64,000 bases of DNA from Ichthyophis bannanicus (taxonomy: Eukaryota > Chordata > Amphibia > Gymnophiona > Ichthyophiidae): assembly GCA_033557465.1 (NCBI GenBank), contig CM066043.1, positions 75,236,662 through 75,300,661 of the forward strand, in the 5' to 3' direction. Position 1 is the stretch's first letter. Each line of letters begins with the position of its first letter. Made by a program: the position numbers and the translations under genes. Positions 1-10,362 of the stretch are shown here, piece after piece. The notes beneath the pieces were generated by a model. The model made no database searches and was not told where the DNA came from. It saw nothing but the letters and a program-made list of their open reading frames with translations.

Positions 1-430
1 TCTCATGTCCTCCCAGTAGTAACCTTTTGTCTCCCTGTTAATACTCTCCATGCACATCATGAAAAGCAATGGTGACAAAGGACACCCTTGCTTCATTGCC
101 CTCCCCAGCTTAGGGTGGCTGCCATTAAACTGTATGCTCGCTTGCAGCCTCTAGTAAAAGAACCTTGACTTGGATAGTAAATTTATCATCTAAGCCTAGC
201 TATTCCAGTACTTGAAATATATATTCCCAGTGGACTCTATCGAAAACTTTCACAGTGTCTACCACAAGCAACATAGATGCTTGCTGTCTACTCGAGCCAT
301 CCAAATGAAATTAAGTAGATATCCAATATTATCACTTGCTTATCTGCCAGTCACAAAGCCTGACTAGTCCTTACCGATCAACCAAGGAATGGACATTTGC
401 AACCTATTTGCTAAGAGTCCGATATTCATA
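1..430 (-). pseudogene. L1-like LINE ORF2 fragment (reverse transcriptase)
   Basis: Read on the minus strand, this stretch gives reverse-transcriptase blocks typical of L1 elements: a QSGFV-type block near 380, a block with FDRVHWEYIF and VLE near 180-245, and KQGCPLSPLLF near 75-110. The frame has stops and small indels, so it is dead. Endonuclease pieces of an L1 in the same orientation lie at 10363-10800 and 17271-17670. Their order (endonuclease at higher coordinates, RT here) fits one old L1 later split by DIRS-A, DIRS-B and a younger plus-strand L1. The rest of this RT would lie beyond the window edge. The clade call rests on motif style; a single original copy is inferred. Confidence 0.72.
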
Positions 431-914
431 GGCATTTACACAGTTTGCAAGTCTGCAAGTTGTGTAAATGCCACTAAGTGAGATATTCGGTGGGTGTTGC
501 CGCTCAGTGACCCAGGGCGTTCCATGGGCAGAAACTGGGAATAATCAGCCAGTGGTGATATTCAGCCTCTGCCCAGTTATCCTTGGTGGTGAAAGTTAGG
601 CACATTAAAGGCTGTCCTAACACTCGCCAATGAAGCTAACCAGGAAGCGGCTGAATATTGCTGCTGGCCAATTAGTTTCCTGCTTTCCCCAACTGACCTG
701 GATATTCAATGCCAGTGGCCAAATATGGCCTAGCATTGAATATCTGGGTTCTAGTGTTCAGCGGCGATGGATAGTCCCTATAATCATGCTAGCCACTGTT
801 GCCACTGAATATTGGGCCTTAAGAGTTTTATGTCCAAGTTCAATAAGAAAACTGGCCAATAGGAGCTATATGAGCTATTATCTTTCCCTGTTTGGAGTAA
901 TACAGTTATAGGAG
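431..914. other. Unclassified repeat-like DNA, no gene seen
   Basis: No convincing gene is seen. The motif GATATTC or GAATATT recurs (about 421, 490, 560, 650 and 700), as in decayed non-autonomous repeats. An open frame at 630-911 has no recognisable domain and is probably chance. Confidence 0.4.
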
Positions 915-1199
915 TGGAGGAGTGGCCTAGTGGTTGGGGCACGGTACTTCAGGCCGGAAGGTCGGTGGTTCAAATCCCACTAGAGGACAGCAACCTTGGG
1001 CCGGAAGGACTGGGGTTTCTAGTCCCATAGGTGCTCCTTGTGGTCTTGGGCAAGCCACTTAACCCTCCATAGCCCATGTTCCCTGTAAAATAGTTATCTC
1101 CAAGTTATAATGCCATGTTCAATGTAATTTCAGTTTGTTCAATGTAAACCGCAATGATGCAGAATAGCGCGGTATATAAGAGAATATAAATAAATAATC
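915..1199 (+). repeat. tRNA-derived SINE, MIR-like with an L2-type tail
   Basis: The head looks like a tRNA with a polymerase III A box (GTGGCCTAGTGG) and B box (GGTTCAAATCC). The body contains CTTGGGCAAGCCACTTAACC, which resembles the conserved core of MIR/CORE-SINEs. The end reads GCGGTATATAAG followed by an ATAAATAAATAA run. That tail matches the ends of the L2-type LINEs at 13459, 45804 and 47119 when those are read on the minus strand, so an L2 LINE probably supplied the machinery for its movement. It is not a functional tRNA gene: no cloverleaf 3' half can be drawn. Confidence 0.75.
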
Positions 1200-1278
1200 C
1201 TAGTTGTCAGCATCTTTTGTGATAGTTTCTCCTCTCAAATGTAAGCTGAATGTAGATGTCAATGAAGAAACTAAATTC

Positions 1279-1425
1279 TCTGGGAAACAAGCAGGTGGTC
1301 AGTCCTTGCATATGGGTGACGTTGGTGCCAACACATCCTCCAGCTTTCAAAGAAAGCCTTTGGAAAATGCACCACACACGCATGGTCCACTTCCTGCCCA
1401 AGGGTGCCATCTTGCCTCAGTCTCC
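1279..1425 (+). repeat. DIRS-A left inverted terminal repeat
   Basis: It aligns by eye with the left ends of DIRS-C (18279) and DIRS-D (24538): the AAGCAGG block, GTCAGTCCT, CATATGGGTGACGT, CCAGCTTTCAAAGAAAGCC and CCCAAGGGTGCCATCTTG follow in the same order. Divergence is clearly higher than between C and D. No matching right copy is found for this element. Confidence 0.8.
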
Positions 1426-1682
1426 TTTTTTCCGTGGAGTTGGACGTTGTCCAGTTTTCTCTGGGAAAAAGGCCTGATTTTTTTTTTTTGTTAAGTTTTA
1501 TCCAGTTTCTGTATCGGTTCCTTCCCGTCCCCGAGTCAGCTCACCTCTGTGTCACTCCTCAAGTTCGTCCATTTGTTTTTTCACTTTTTCATCAAGGTGT
1601 TCCTCGACCAGCATTTGCGCCCTTTTTCAGCCAAAGGCCTCGGACCCATGCCGGATGGGGGGGGGACCTCCTATTTTTGATA

Positions 1683-3340
1683 TCCTCCCATGGCTTCAAA
1701 AAGTGTGATTGGTGTGGCAAAATGTCACTCACCAATCCACACAACTGCTGCCTCCAATGCCTCAGCCTGGAGCATAACGACTCCGACTGCGAAATCTGCA
1801 GAACCATGATATCAAAGGCCTTAAAGAGCTACCATCAGCAGCAGGAAAAAAATTTTCAGAAGTCCAATTCCACGCTGGAGTCTCTGGTGACACCACGCTG
1901 ATACCTTGGTGCCCCACAAAGCCAGGGCCTCTTCAGAGTCCTGCGGCCGTGGTTCTTCCGAGCAGAAATCCGTGGAGGTGGAGCACAAGAAGAAGAAACC
2001 CTCAAAGACCAGCTTGGAAGACGGATCGGGGAAGAAGGGGAAATCTCACCCCAAGACCCGCGGTCCCAGTTGTGAGTCCGAGGAGAGAGCATTAGTGGCC
2101 TTCCAAGCTGCCCTGTAAGAAGTCATCTGCATCCGCCAACCGGCCTCGGACTTCCCTCCTCAACAGTACCAATGTCAGGCCCGCAGTCTTCGAAGCCCAT
2201 GTCGAAGGCTGTGGAGCCAACTGGTATGGAAACCAGAATGGTGGCCATAGAAAGCAGTATATCTGCCCTAGCGGGTGTTCATGTCCAGCTCATTCGGTTC
2301 ATCTGCCCCGGCGACAGGACCTTTGACATTGAGGGCTTTCCCAGATGTAGAGCCGGTCCTTGAACACCACCGGCCTCGAGAGAGGCCCCGGATGAGGTCC
2401 TGGTCCCTTCTTTGGGACACTGGTCCTCCCCGGTGAGCACCCACAGCTCAGACCGCCGATCCTCTGGAGGTCATGGACCGCTGAGAGCGGTCTTCGACAG
2501 AGGTGATCACGTGGCATCAGATTCATACTCAGACTTAGAGTTCGAATGGGAGACCAAGGGCGAAGAGTCCCCAGACATTAAGTGACACAGAAGTGTGCCC
2601 TCGAACCCGTCTCCTCCAACGACCAGACACCATTCCCTGCCCAAGGACATCGCATTCCTCGATTTAGTGCGGACATGGCCAAGGCTCTCACTATCGAGTG
2701 AGGCAGAGGAGGACCCACACACTGAGGAATTGGAAATACTCCAATACAAGGCATCCCCAAAGGAAACCCTTATGGTCCCAGTGCCCTCAATCCTCGACCC
2801 CCCCCCCTTCTCCTCCAAATGTGGGATAGACCAGCATCGGTACCAATTGTTTGTAGGCACCTCGATGCCATGTACCGGGTATGCCGAAGCCCTGGGTTTG
2901 AAAAGACCCAGCTTCCCCACACCTCCATGGTTGTGGAGTTGGCCAAGCGCCAGCTTAAAAGCCAAAAAACTCATGTTGGTGCCACCCAGCAGGGAGGCCT
3001 GAAACCTCGATGCCCTTGGCCAGAAGGCCTTTCAGAGACCAGTGCTAATGTGCAGGATCCAGTCCTACTAGCTGTATATCAGCTTGTACCTGAAGGAACC
3101 GTTGAAGGAGGTTGGTGGATTCTTGGCAGGCCTCGATGGGGAACCCCTACAGAGGTTTAAGACTCTGATCTTGGTGGTAAAAGAATGCTTGAAGTTTTTG
3201 TCCTGAGCAGCCTATGATGGCTTAGAGTCATCGGCCAGGGTGGCCACCACAGGCATTGAGGCATGACGCCAAGCATTGCTGCAGTCGTCCGACCTGGAGT
3301 GATGGGTGCAGGACAAACTGATAGGTTCTCTCCTATACAG
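1683..3340 (+). pseudogene. DIRS-A gag remnant
   Basis: The first part encodes a Cys/His cluster at about 1700-1803, spaced C-x2-C-x8-H-x2-C-x2-C-x4-H-x4-C-x2-C, matching the DIRS-D gag N terminus. It continues with a Lys/Ser-rich stretch (1906-2118), a helical block near 2200-2300, an acidic stretch (2510-2580), and a conserved block with a MWDRPAS-type motif near 2820. Several frame changes and stops separate these parts, so no full protein can be made. By comparison with DIRS-D it is the structural (nucleocapsid-like) protein. The end near 3340 is where internal deletion begins. Confidence 0.75.
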
Positions 3341-3379
3341 GGGACAAACAATTTGGGAAATCCATGGCAGCTAAGGATC

Positions 3380-3765
3380 CAGTGGGAGCCTCAAGGCTGT
3401 TTCGTCTCTGGGGCATCCCCTCAATGGACCTGTTTGCCAGTCCAGACAACACACAGCTGCCCCGATTCTGCTCCTGCCAGCCACGGATGCATTCCTCATC
3501 CCATGGACAGATGACCTCCTGTACACCTTCCCACCAACACCGCTGTAGCAAAGACACTATTCAAGGTCCAGCACGACAGAGCATCGCTAATGCTGGTAGC
3601 CCCTCAGTGGTCCAGGCAGCCCTGGTTCCCACTGCTCCTCTCCCTATTGGTGGTGTAACCTATTCCCATGGGCTGAGCCCCAGGGCTACTTTCACAGGAG
3701 CAGGCTCTTTCCTACACCCCAACCAGGGGTCCTTCTCACTAACAGCTTGGCTGCTGAAAGGGTAG
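3380..3765 (+). pseudogene. DIRS-A methyltransferase-like region remnant
   Basis: Pieces of the region that follows RNase H in DIRS elements are readable: WGIPSMDLFAS, LPRFCS, and at the end LTAWLLKG before a stop, all also present in DIRS-B, C and D. The middle is shifted between frames. RT and RNase H upstream are absent, so this is a relic of a deleted copy. The family's region has been called N6-adenine methyltransferase-like; activity is not implied here. Confidence 0.7.
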
Positions 3766-5010
3766 CGTTAGCCCCCTTCAACCTCCCACAGGATGTGGAA
3801 GAGATTCTTCTGGCCTCTCGTAAGTCTTCCACAAGAAGGGCATATTTATTTATTTATTTAGTTAGTTAGTTAGTGTACATTTGTATCCCGCTGCTTCCAG
3901 CGATCAGCAGCGGTTGCTATACATGGTAAGGGTGGCTGTACCGGCCAGGAATTAGAAGGATATACATTGTGATTGGGAGAGAGAGAGAGTACACAGCAAA
4001 CATAGGGTTACAGGTTACAGTTGATCGATGGGAAACACTTCACACAGGATATATTATGTACATATTTACACATAAACTGAATGCATTTCTCGTTGTGAGG
4101 TTACATGGGGTACAGTGGCTTTCCCACGCATGGTAGACAATTGGTAGTGGGATACAATGGTAGTGGGGTACAGTGCCTAGGTTACATTGTAATGCAAAGA
4201 CATACATATGTCTTCAAGTGGCACAAGTTCTCGGTGTGGTGTGGAGAAAGGCAGGCAGACCCATCCTTCTGCTCAGTACTGCTTCATCTATCGCAGGTGG
4301 GACTGAAGTCCAGTTTGGTCAGAGTACACATGAGCACCATCGCAGCGCATCACCATTCCATTGAGGAAAAACCCCTCTTGGCTCAGCCCCTTGTGTCCCA
4401 ATTCCTGCGGGGCATCATGTTATCCAAACCCCCCGTCTGCCCTCCAGCGGCAGAGTGGGATCTTAATGTGGTGGTCTTGCAGCTCACTAAGCCTCAGTTT
4501 GAGCCTCTGGCTACCTGCCACCTCCAGTATCTGCCTTCTGATAGCACTCACATCAGCATGCAGAGTCAGTGAGCTCCAGGCTCTGATGGCGAACCGCCCT
4601 ACACAAGGTTCTACAAGAACAGGGTGGTGCTCCGTGCACACTCCAAGTTTCTGCCAAAGGTGGTGACCCCATTCCACCTAAACCTCACCTTCTTTCCGAG
4701 GCCTCATACTGGTAGGGTGGAGACTGCTCTCCACATTATGGATTGTAAGAGAGCCCTGTCCTTTTACCTGCAATGGACTCGGGCCACCGCAAAGCCCCCA
4801 GTTTTTTGTATCCTATGACCTCAGCCACCTGGGGCTCCCAGGGACTAAGCGAACTCTGTCCATTTGGGTTGCAAACTGCATTAGCCTTGCCTACAAGCAG
4901 GCAGGGATCTCACTGGACCAGAGGGTCATGGCACACCCTGTCGGGAGCATGGCTATTTCCATGGCAAATCTGCATTCCATCCCCATGATGGAACTCTACT
5001 GGGCCGCTAC
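3760..5010 (+). pseudogene. DIRS-A tyrosine recombinase remnant (interrupted)
   Basis: The recombinase N-terminal part begins near 3770 and is cut after about 3845 by a LINE tail. It resumes near 4200 with KWHKFSVW, then GLKSSLVRVHMS, the block with EWDLNVV and QLT, the arginine-box region near 4545-4570 (damaged) and a KRALSFYLQ-type block near 4748. The catalytic C terminus, including the HxxR and Tyr boxes, decays near 4925-5010. Several frameshifts are needed to read through. The family catalyses integration of circular DIRS DNA; this copy cannot. Confidence 0.75.
3846..4200 (-). mobile_element. LINE 3' end inserted in DIRS-A recombinase
   Basis: The insertion starts with a TTTATTTATTTA/GTTAGTTAG run and continues with a sequence resembling a LINE 3' UTR read on the minus strand (TATCCCGCTGC near 3886). 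The recombinase codons on either side join at a short direct repeat, CATAT (about 3841-3845 and 4202-4206), which looks like a target-site duplication. It has no coding part. The exact LINE clade is uncertain. Confidence 0.6.
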
Positions 5011-5179
5011 AGGTCATTGATGCTATGTGGCAATGCTTTCGCCAGGGTGCTGGCAGTTAGCATTTGAAGTGTCGGGAAGTCTGAGACCTGGTCATTTGTT
5101 TAATAGCAAGTTTGTTTAAAGAATAAGTTCCCCAGATAGGGGTGAGTAGGTTTTATAGAGCGATAACGATAGTATTTGA
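5011..5179. other. Junction DNA between DIRS-A and DIRS-B
   Basis: This 170-bp stretch matches neither DIRS copy by eye. No gene, LTR end or terminal repeat is seen. It may be a deletion scar or diverged DIRS DNA. Confidence 0.3.
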
Positions 5180-5199
5180 TACGGGAGATCCATTGCATC

Positions 5200-6856
5200 G
5201 ACATCTTCAAGGGCCTCCTCTTCCTCCCATGGATCTCAGGTAACTAAACTTAAAAGCCGGTCCTCAAAGGGTAGCTCTCCTGCTAAGCATCGAGAGGCCA
5301 TTGGCATTGCCCTTGAGGGAACCACACCGGCAAAACAGCCCCGGCGGGAGGCTTTGGCTTCCAAAGCATCAGTGGGGCTTCAGGATGTTCGAGGCCTCGA
5401 CCTCGCAAGAACTACCTGTGCCATGCTCAGGGGTCCCGGAGCAAGCAACCAGTACCAACACCCAGGCATCGGCAGTGTCGATAGACCAGAGGTTCCTCGC
5501 TATCGAACGCAGCATTACAGCTCTGCTCACAGCTGTGTACCATTGACACCTATGGTTCAACGGGCATCGGTATCAACATCGATACCGATGCTGGTACATA
5601 CACCAGTACAGACACCGGTACCAGTACTGACGATACCGGTACCGACGGTACCGGCCCCAGTGGGAATTCTTCCCACGCCATCTTTGGCTGGAATCGACAG
5701 ATCGGTACCAGATCAACTTGGTACCGACTTCGATCGATACCGGGATCGTGCTTTGCATGAGCATCGTGGTCAGGAATACTTCAAATCCTCCGATTCCGAA
5801 GACTCTGACAATTCTGCTGGTACCAGAGGGTTTCTCCTGGAAGATCCCTCTTCTCCCCAACGCAGAATGTCACCTCCAGAGGACATGTCTTTTCAGGATT
5901 TTATTCGTGATATGGCCAAGGGCCTTTCAATCATGGTAGCTCCTAAAGAGGAACCCAGAGCAAAGGAATTGGAAATTCTCCAATATCCTAAAGCTCCAAA
6001 GGAAGCAGTTACTCTGGCCATCCATGAAATTTTCCATAACTTGATGCTCAGAATGTGGGAGACGCCTCTGACTACATCTCCTCATTCTAGGAGACTTGAT
6101 ACTATGTATCGAGTTCTGCCATGTCCTGGATTTCAAAAGACTCAGCTGCCACACCATTCAATGGTGGAGTCAGCCATGCGTAGGATGAAAAGTGCAGAGG
6201 CATGCATCCAATCCCCCAGGTCGCGAATGCAGGACTCTGGATGCTTTTGGGCACCGAACTTTTCAGGCTTCCATGCTTTCAGCTAGGATCAGTTCATATA
6301 TACTATATATGGGAATGTTCCTTAAAGAAGTTACAGGAGACTTGGAGCTTATGAGCCCATTTCTCCCAGATGACAAGACTTTCTTGCTCTAGTTCAGCAT
6401 GCTCAAGATGTCTCCACGTTTGTGAATCGTGCAGCCTTTGACTGCTTTGAATGCATCAGCAGAACCTCTGCTATTGCCATTGGGGCACGACAGATTGCCT
6501 GGCTTCAGGCATCAGACTAGGAGACTTGGGTACAGGACAAGTTAGGCAACATTCCTTGCATGGGAGAGAATCTCTTTGGCAAGAACTGGCAGGAAAAGGC
6601 TAACGAGTTAGATGCTGACAATACCACTCTAGATAGATTGTCAAAGTCTCCAGCCACTCCAGCCAAAAAGAAGCCTTATAAAAAACCCTCTTTCAGCAAA
6701 AAGAGGACATTTTATCCTTCCTATACCCAGCAGAGTCAAACTCAGGGTCAGGTTGCCCAAAAGGGACAAACTAGACAGCAAAAGAAGCCAAAAGGTCCGC
6801 GAGCCCAACCAGCTCCGCAGGTTCACCCCCCCTCAAGGGCTTTGACTCCTTCCTAG
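5200..6856 (+). pseudogene. DIRS-B gag remnant
   Basis: The long frame 5354-6286 encodes the middle of a DIRS gag: a tandemly repetitive region (about 5570-5720) built on GGTACC/GATACC units, an acidic serine patch (SSDSEDSDNS, near 5785-5815), then the conserved blocks SPPEDMSFQDFIRDMAKGL, LEILQYPKAPKEA and FQKTQLPHHSMV. The frame shifts near 6230-6290; the C-terminal part with GENLFGKNWQEKA, a basic KKKPYKKPSFSKK patch and a Gln-rich tail is readable at 6560-6856. The N-terminal Cys/His cluster is absent because the element is truncated. As in other copies, the basic tail could bind nucleic acid (inference). Confidence 0.8.
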
Positions 6857-8756
6857 AGAGCTTAGCCTTCCTGCCTCTGAGGGGTCCCCAACCCCCCAAT
6901 ATCCCAGGCAGGTTATGCCACTTTGCCAGCAGATGGCATCAGATAACAGCAGAAGATCGGACTCTGTCCATTGTACGAGAGGGGTACAAGCTTTATTTGC
7001 ACAGCATGCCCCCTCCTACAATTCTAAGGCAATTCAATTCTCAAACCTCCGCACACAATCTACTAGATCATGAGGTCTCAACACTTCTTGCCCAAGGGGC
7101 AATAGAAGAGGTACCCATTCTTCAACGGGGTGCAGGGTTCTACTCCCCCTATTTTCTTATTCCAAAGAAAACAGGAGGATACAGACCCATTCTAGACCTC
7201 AGAGAATTGAACAAATACCTGTTCCGAGAGAAGTTCAAAATGATTTCTCTAGGAACTCTTCTGCCATACCTTCAAAGCCAGGATTGGCTTTGCTCTCTAG
7301 ACTTAAAGGATGCATACACTCACATTTTGATCCATCCAGATCACAGGAAATTCTTACGATTCCTTTTCAAGGGAAAATATTTCCATTACAGGGTTCTTCC
7401 CTTTGGTCTGGCTTCAGCACCAAGAGTATTCATGAAATGCATGGCAGTAGTAGCTGCATTTCTGCGAACCCTGGGGATATTAGTCTTCCCTTACTTAGAC
7501 GACTGGCTCATTCGAGCCCCTACAGTTGCAGAGGCCAGTACTGCACTGTCTCGCACAATGCGAATCCTCCAATACTTGGGGTTGGTAATAAACTTCCCAA
7601 AATCCCAACTTGTTCCTTCCCAATTGCTGGAATTCATAGGGGCCTGTCTAGATACCAGACAGGCAAAGGCTTTCCTTCCACAGGCCTGGTGTCTTCGCAT
7701 AATGCAACTAGCTTCTCAAGCAGCAGGGAAATCCTCCCTAACTGCTCGGGAGCTACTACAGTTGCTGGGGCATATGGCATCCACAGTTCATGTAGTCCCA
7801 TATGCTCGCCTTCACATGCGAGCAGCTCAGTGGACCCTATCCACACAGTGGACACAGGCCACTTATCAGACAAAATAATAAACTCTCAACGACTAATTTT
7901 GTCCCTCCAATGGTGGCAGTCACTAGAAAATCTGACAGTGGGGTCTCTTTTTCATCAACCCCTCTTTCAGGCCACCCTAACAACAGATGCATCAGAGGTG
8001 GGTTTGGGAGCACACCTGAATCATCTCTCTACATAGGGCACCTGGTCTCCACAGGAGGCTGGTCTACACATAAACCACCTGGAATTAAGAGCAATCTATT
8101 TAGCTCTTCAAGTATGCCACGCCCAGCTCAGCTACAAGACAGTCCTAGTCCAGACGGACAATCAAGTAGCCATGTTCTATGTGAACAAGCAGGGCAGAAC
8201 AGGCTCTCTGTCGTTATGCAACAAAGCTTTACGACTGTGGGCCCTTGCCAGAGAGTATCAAATTCACGTTCTAGTGGTATATCTTCCAGGCATTCAAAAC
8301 CTTTGGGCAGACCAACTCAGTCGAGTACTGCTGCCTCACAAGTGGTCGCTCCACCTAGATCAGGTGGCAAAGATATTTCATCTCTGGGGCACTCCAGACA
8401 TAGACCTCTTTGCAAGTTCACTGAATGCCAAACTTCCCCGGTTCTGTTCCAGGATTCCGGCTCACAATTGTCAGGCAAGGGATGCCTTCCTCCTTCATTG
8501 GGGTCAGGACTTCTTTTATGCCTTCCCACCCTCATCCCCAAAACACTCTTCAAGCTTCAGAGAGACAGGGGGTCATATGATTCTCATAGCGCCACGAAGG
8601 CCACGCCAAGCGTGGTATCCCCTGCTTCTACATCTCTCTCAAGCTACACCTCTGGAGTTAGGGCATGCTCCAGATCTTCTTTCCCAAGAGGACGGGACAC
8701 TTTGGCACCTGAGCCCCCAGTCCCTGCATCTCACGGCCTGGTTGCTGAAGGATTAA
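6857..8756 (+). pseudogene. DIRS-B reverse transcriptase, RNase H and methyltransferase-like polyprotein (frameshifted)
   Basis: RT is open at 6997-7878 and shows GFYSPYFLIPKKTGG, RPILDLRELNKYL, DWLCSLDLKDAYTHI, VLPFGLASAPRVF and the catalytic FPYLDDW box (about 7488-7508). A stop at 7879 and a frame change near 7880-8170 separate it from RNase H (TTDAS near 7980, QTDNQVAMFYVNKQG near 8155-8200, WADQLSR near 8310). The downstream region carries IDLFAS, LPRFCS, FYAFPP and APRRPRQAWYPLL and stops at 8754-8756. The family makes DNA from element RNA, giving circular products. The disruption predicts no full-length enzyme. Confidence 0.88.
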
Positions 8757-9782
8757 ACCTCCAGGATTTCAACCTGTCCCAACAGGTAAAGGATATCCTT
8801 CAGGCTTCTAGAAAGCTTTTCACAAGAAGGTCTTGTGCCTTCAAGTGGAAACGTTTTACTATATGCTGCTCCAAGAAGGGATAAACCCCCTTGTCATACC
8901 TAGAGTATCTCCTTCACTTATCGAATTCTGGTCTAAAGACCAATTCGGTAAGAGTCCATCTTAGTGCAATTGCAGCTTCTTATAAGCCTCTGAATGGGCA
9001 ACCAATTTCCTCTCATCCGCTCATATCCAGATTTATGAGAGGTCTTCTATTAACCAAACCTCCCATTAAGCCACCACCAGTGGCATGGGATCTAAATCTA
9101 ATTCTCGGGCAGCTCATGAAGCCGCCTTTTGAGCCTTTAGCAACTACAAACCCTTAAGCTTTTGACCTGGAAGGCCATCTTCCTAATTGCAATTACCTCT
9201 GCACGTCGCATTAGTGAACTGCAAGCTTTAGTGGCTGATCCTCCTTATACTAGGTTTCACCATGATAAGGTTGTTCTTAGAACTCATCCACGCTTTATGC
9301 CAAAGTTGGTGGTTTCGCCTTTTCATTTAAATCAATCAATGTATCTTCCTGTATTTTTTCCGAGGCCTCACACATCTAATGCAGAAAGAAACCTTCATAC
9401 TTTGGATTGTAAAAGAGCCTTAGCCTTTTACCTACAGAGAACATAGCAACATAGAAAGTCCTCGCAACTTTTTATAGCTTTTGACTCTAGTCATTTGGGA
9501 CTTCCAGTCTCCAAAAGAACTTTATCTAAATGGATTGCCCAATGCATATCCTTTGCTTATGAGAGTAAGGGTCTTCCTCTTCTAGGCCATGTCACAGCTC
9601 ATAATGTGAGAGCCATGGCAACTTTCATGGCTAATCTCCACTATGTGTCTATCGATGACATTTGTCAAGCAGCCACCTGGGTTTCGGTACAGACCTTCAC
9701 ATCCCACTACTGCCTGGATAAAGCCTCCCATCGGGATGCCTTCTTTGGCCAAGATGTTCTTCAAAATCTCTTTCAGACCTAA
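8735..9782 (+). pseudogene. DIRS-B tyrosine recombinase (frameshifted)
   Basis: The N-terminal arm begins near 8755, in a frame change from the preceding polyprotein, and has a stop near 8881. It continues as LSNSGLKTNSVRVHLSAIA, then shifts frame near 9150. The catalytic domain shows the arginine box SARRISELQ (about 9199-9225), THPRFMPK, a stop near 9445, KRTLSKWIAQCI, the HxxR box TAHNVRAM (about 9596-9619), and the Tyr box WVSVQTFTSHYCL (about 9679-9717). Every catalytic residue I expect (R, HxxR, Y) is still present, but at least two frame breaks and two stops make it a pseudogene. Confidence 0.85.
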
Positions 9783-9876
9783 TTCAACTCCTAACCACCA
9801 ACCCTGGTGGAATGCCAGAGATCCAGGGTTATCAAATCTTCCAACTATACACCCGCAGAAATCAACCCCAACAAAT

Positions 9877-9943
9877 CCAAAAATCCTCTTGATTTCCCCT
9901 ACCTATTCTGTATACAGGTAGGGGAAATCAAGAGGATTTTTGG
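9877..9943. repeat. Perfect 28-bp hairpin in DIRS-B
   Basis: The left arm 9877-9904 is the exact reverse complement of the right arm 9916-9943, with an 11-base loop at 9905-9915. It lies between the recombinase stop and the internal complementary region. A perfect hairpin of this length in an otherwise decayed element suggests a recent snap-back copying event. It does not match the DIRS termini. Confidence 0.9.
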
Positions 9944-9985
9944 GTACCTTTCTAGGGCTATCTCCCTGGCATCTTCAGCTAGGGA

Positions 9986-10088
9986 GTCCCCATATGTGAA
10001 GACTACATTTCTGCTTGTTCCTGGAGATAGCGTAGTTACTCACCTGTAACAGGTGATCTCCAGGAACAGCAGGAATTTAGTCTTCACA
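9986..10088 (+). repeat. DIRS-B internal complementary region
   Basis: The right half, from AGCGTAGTTACTCACCTG onward, is complementary to the outer right end of the element (about 10300-10362). The left half, up to CCTGGAGA, is expected to be complementary to the missing left end. In DIRS elements this region templates completion of the ends and circle formation. The half-to-half junction reads GGAGATAGCG here, where DIRS-D has GGAGAAAGCG. Confidence 0.85.
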
Positions 10089-10179
10089 ACCCACCCACCT
10101 CCCCTAGGAGTTGTCTCTCTATCTCTTTGTCTCTTTCCTCTCTTCTTCTATCCTTTCACTCAGCTACAAACTGAACTGA

Positions 10180-10362
10180 AGAGGGACAGTTGGAAAGGCA
10201 GGAAGGCAGCACGCATGTTATGAGGGATGCTCCCAAAAGCGTTCCTATTGGACGCTGGGGAGCGTTCCCGCGCAGGCTCCATCAGTACAGGCGATACCCA
10301 TATGTGAAGACTAAATTCCTGCTGTTCCCAGAGATCAACTGTTACAGGTGAGTAACTATGCT
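10180..10362 (+). repeat. DIRS-B right inverted terminal repeat
   Basis: It is the partner of the lost left repeat, recognised by CCCATATGTGAAGACTA, the CAGCAGG-like block and the end CTGTTACAGGTGAGTAACT. The outermost 60 bases are the complement of the right half of the internal complementary region at 10029-10088. Confidence 0.8.

Larger units (their letters stand above)
1279..5010 (+). mobile_element. DIRS-A: decayed DIRS retrotransposon
   Basis: This is an old DIRS copy. A diverged left terminal repeat starts at 1279 directly after TTC (1276-1278), followed by gag, methyltransferase-like and recombinase remains. Nearly all of RT and RNase H is missing: gag sequence near 3345 passes almost directly into the methyltransferase-like region near 3390. 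A LINE tail interrupts the recombinase at 3846-4200. Recombinase similarity fades near 5010, and no internal complementary region or right terminal repeat is seen before DIRS-B sequence starts, so the 3' end was lost. All frames carry stops or shifts. Confidence 0.85.
5180..10362 (+). mobile_element. DIRS-B: 5'-truncated DIRS element of a distinct subfamily
   Basis: The element has gag without its Cys/His start, RT, RNase H, methyltransferase-like region, recombinase, internal complementary region and right terminal repeat. The left end is missing. Its proteins and termini differ clearly from the C/D/E group: CAGGTGATCTCCAGGAACAGC replaces GGTGTTCTCCAGGAGCAGC, and gag is rich in GGTACC-type repeats. 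The right end reads GTGAGTAACTATGCT followed by TTC (10363-10365), the proposed recombination core. Several stops and frameshifts make it inactive. Confidence 0.85.

Noticed and set aside
915..990. Possible tRNA gene with A and B boxes
   Set aside because: It continues into a MIR-like body and L2-type tail, so it is a SINE.
3961..4010. GAGAGAGA run as a CRISPR-like or regulatory array
   Set aside because: Simple repeat within a LINE tail; no spacer structure. No CRISPR array is seen anywhere.
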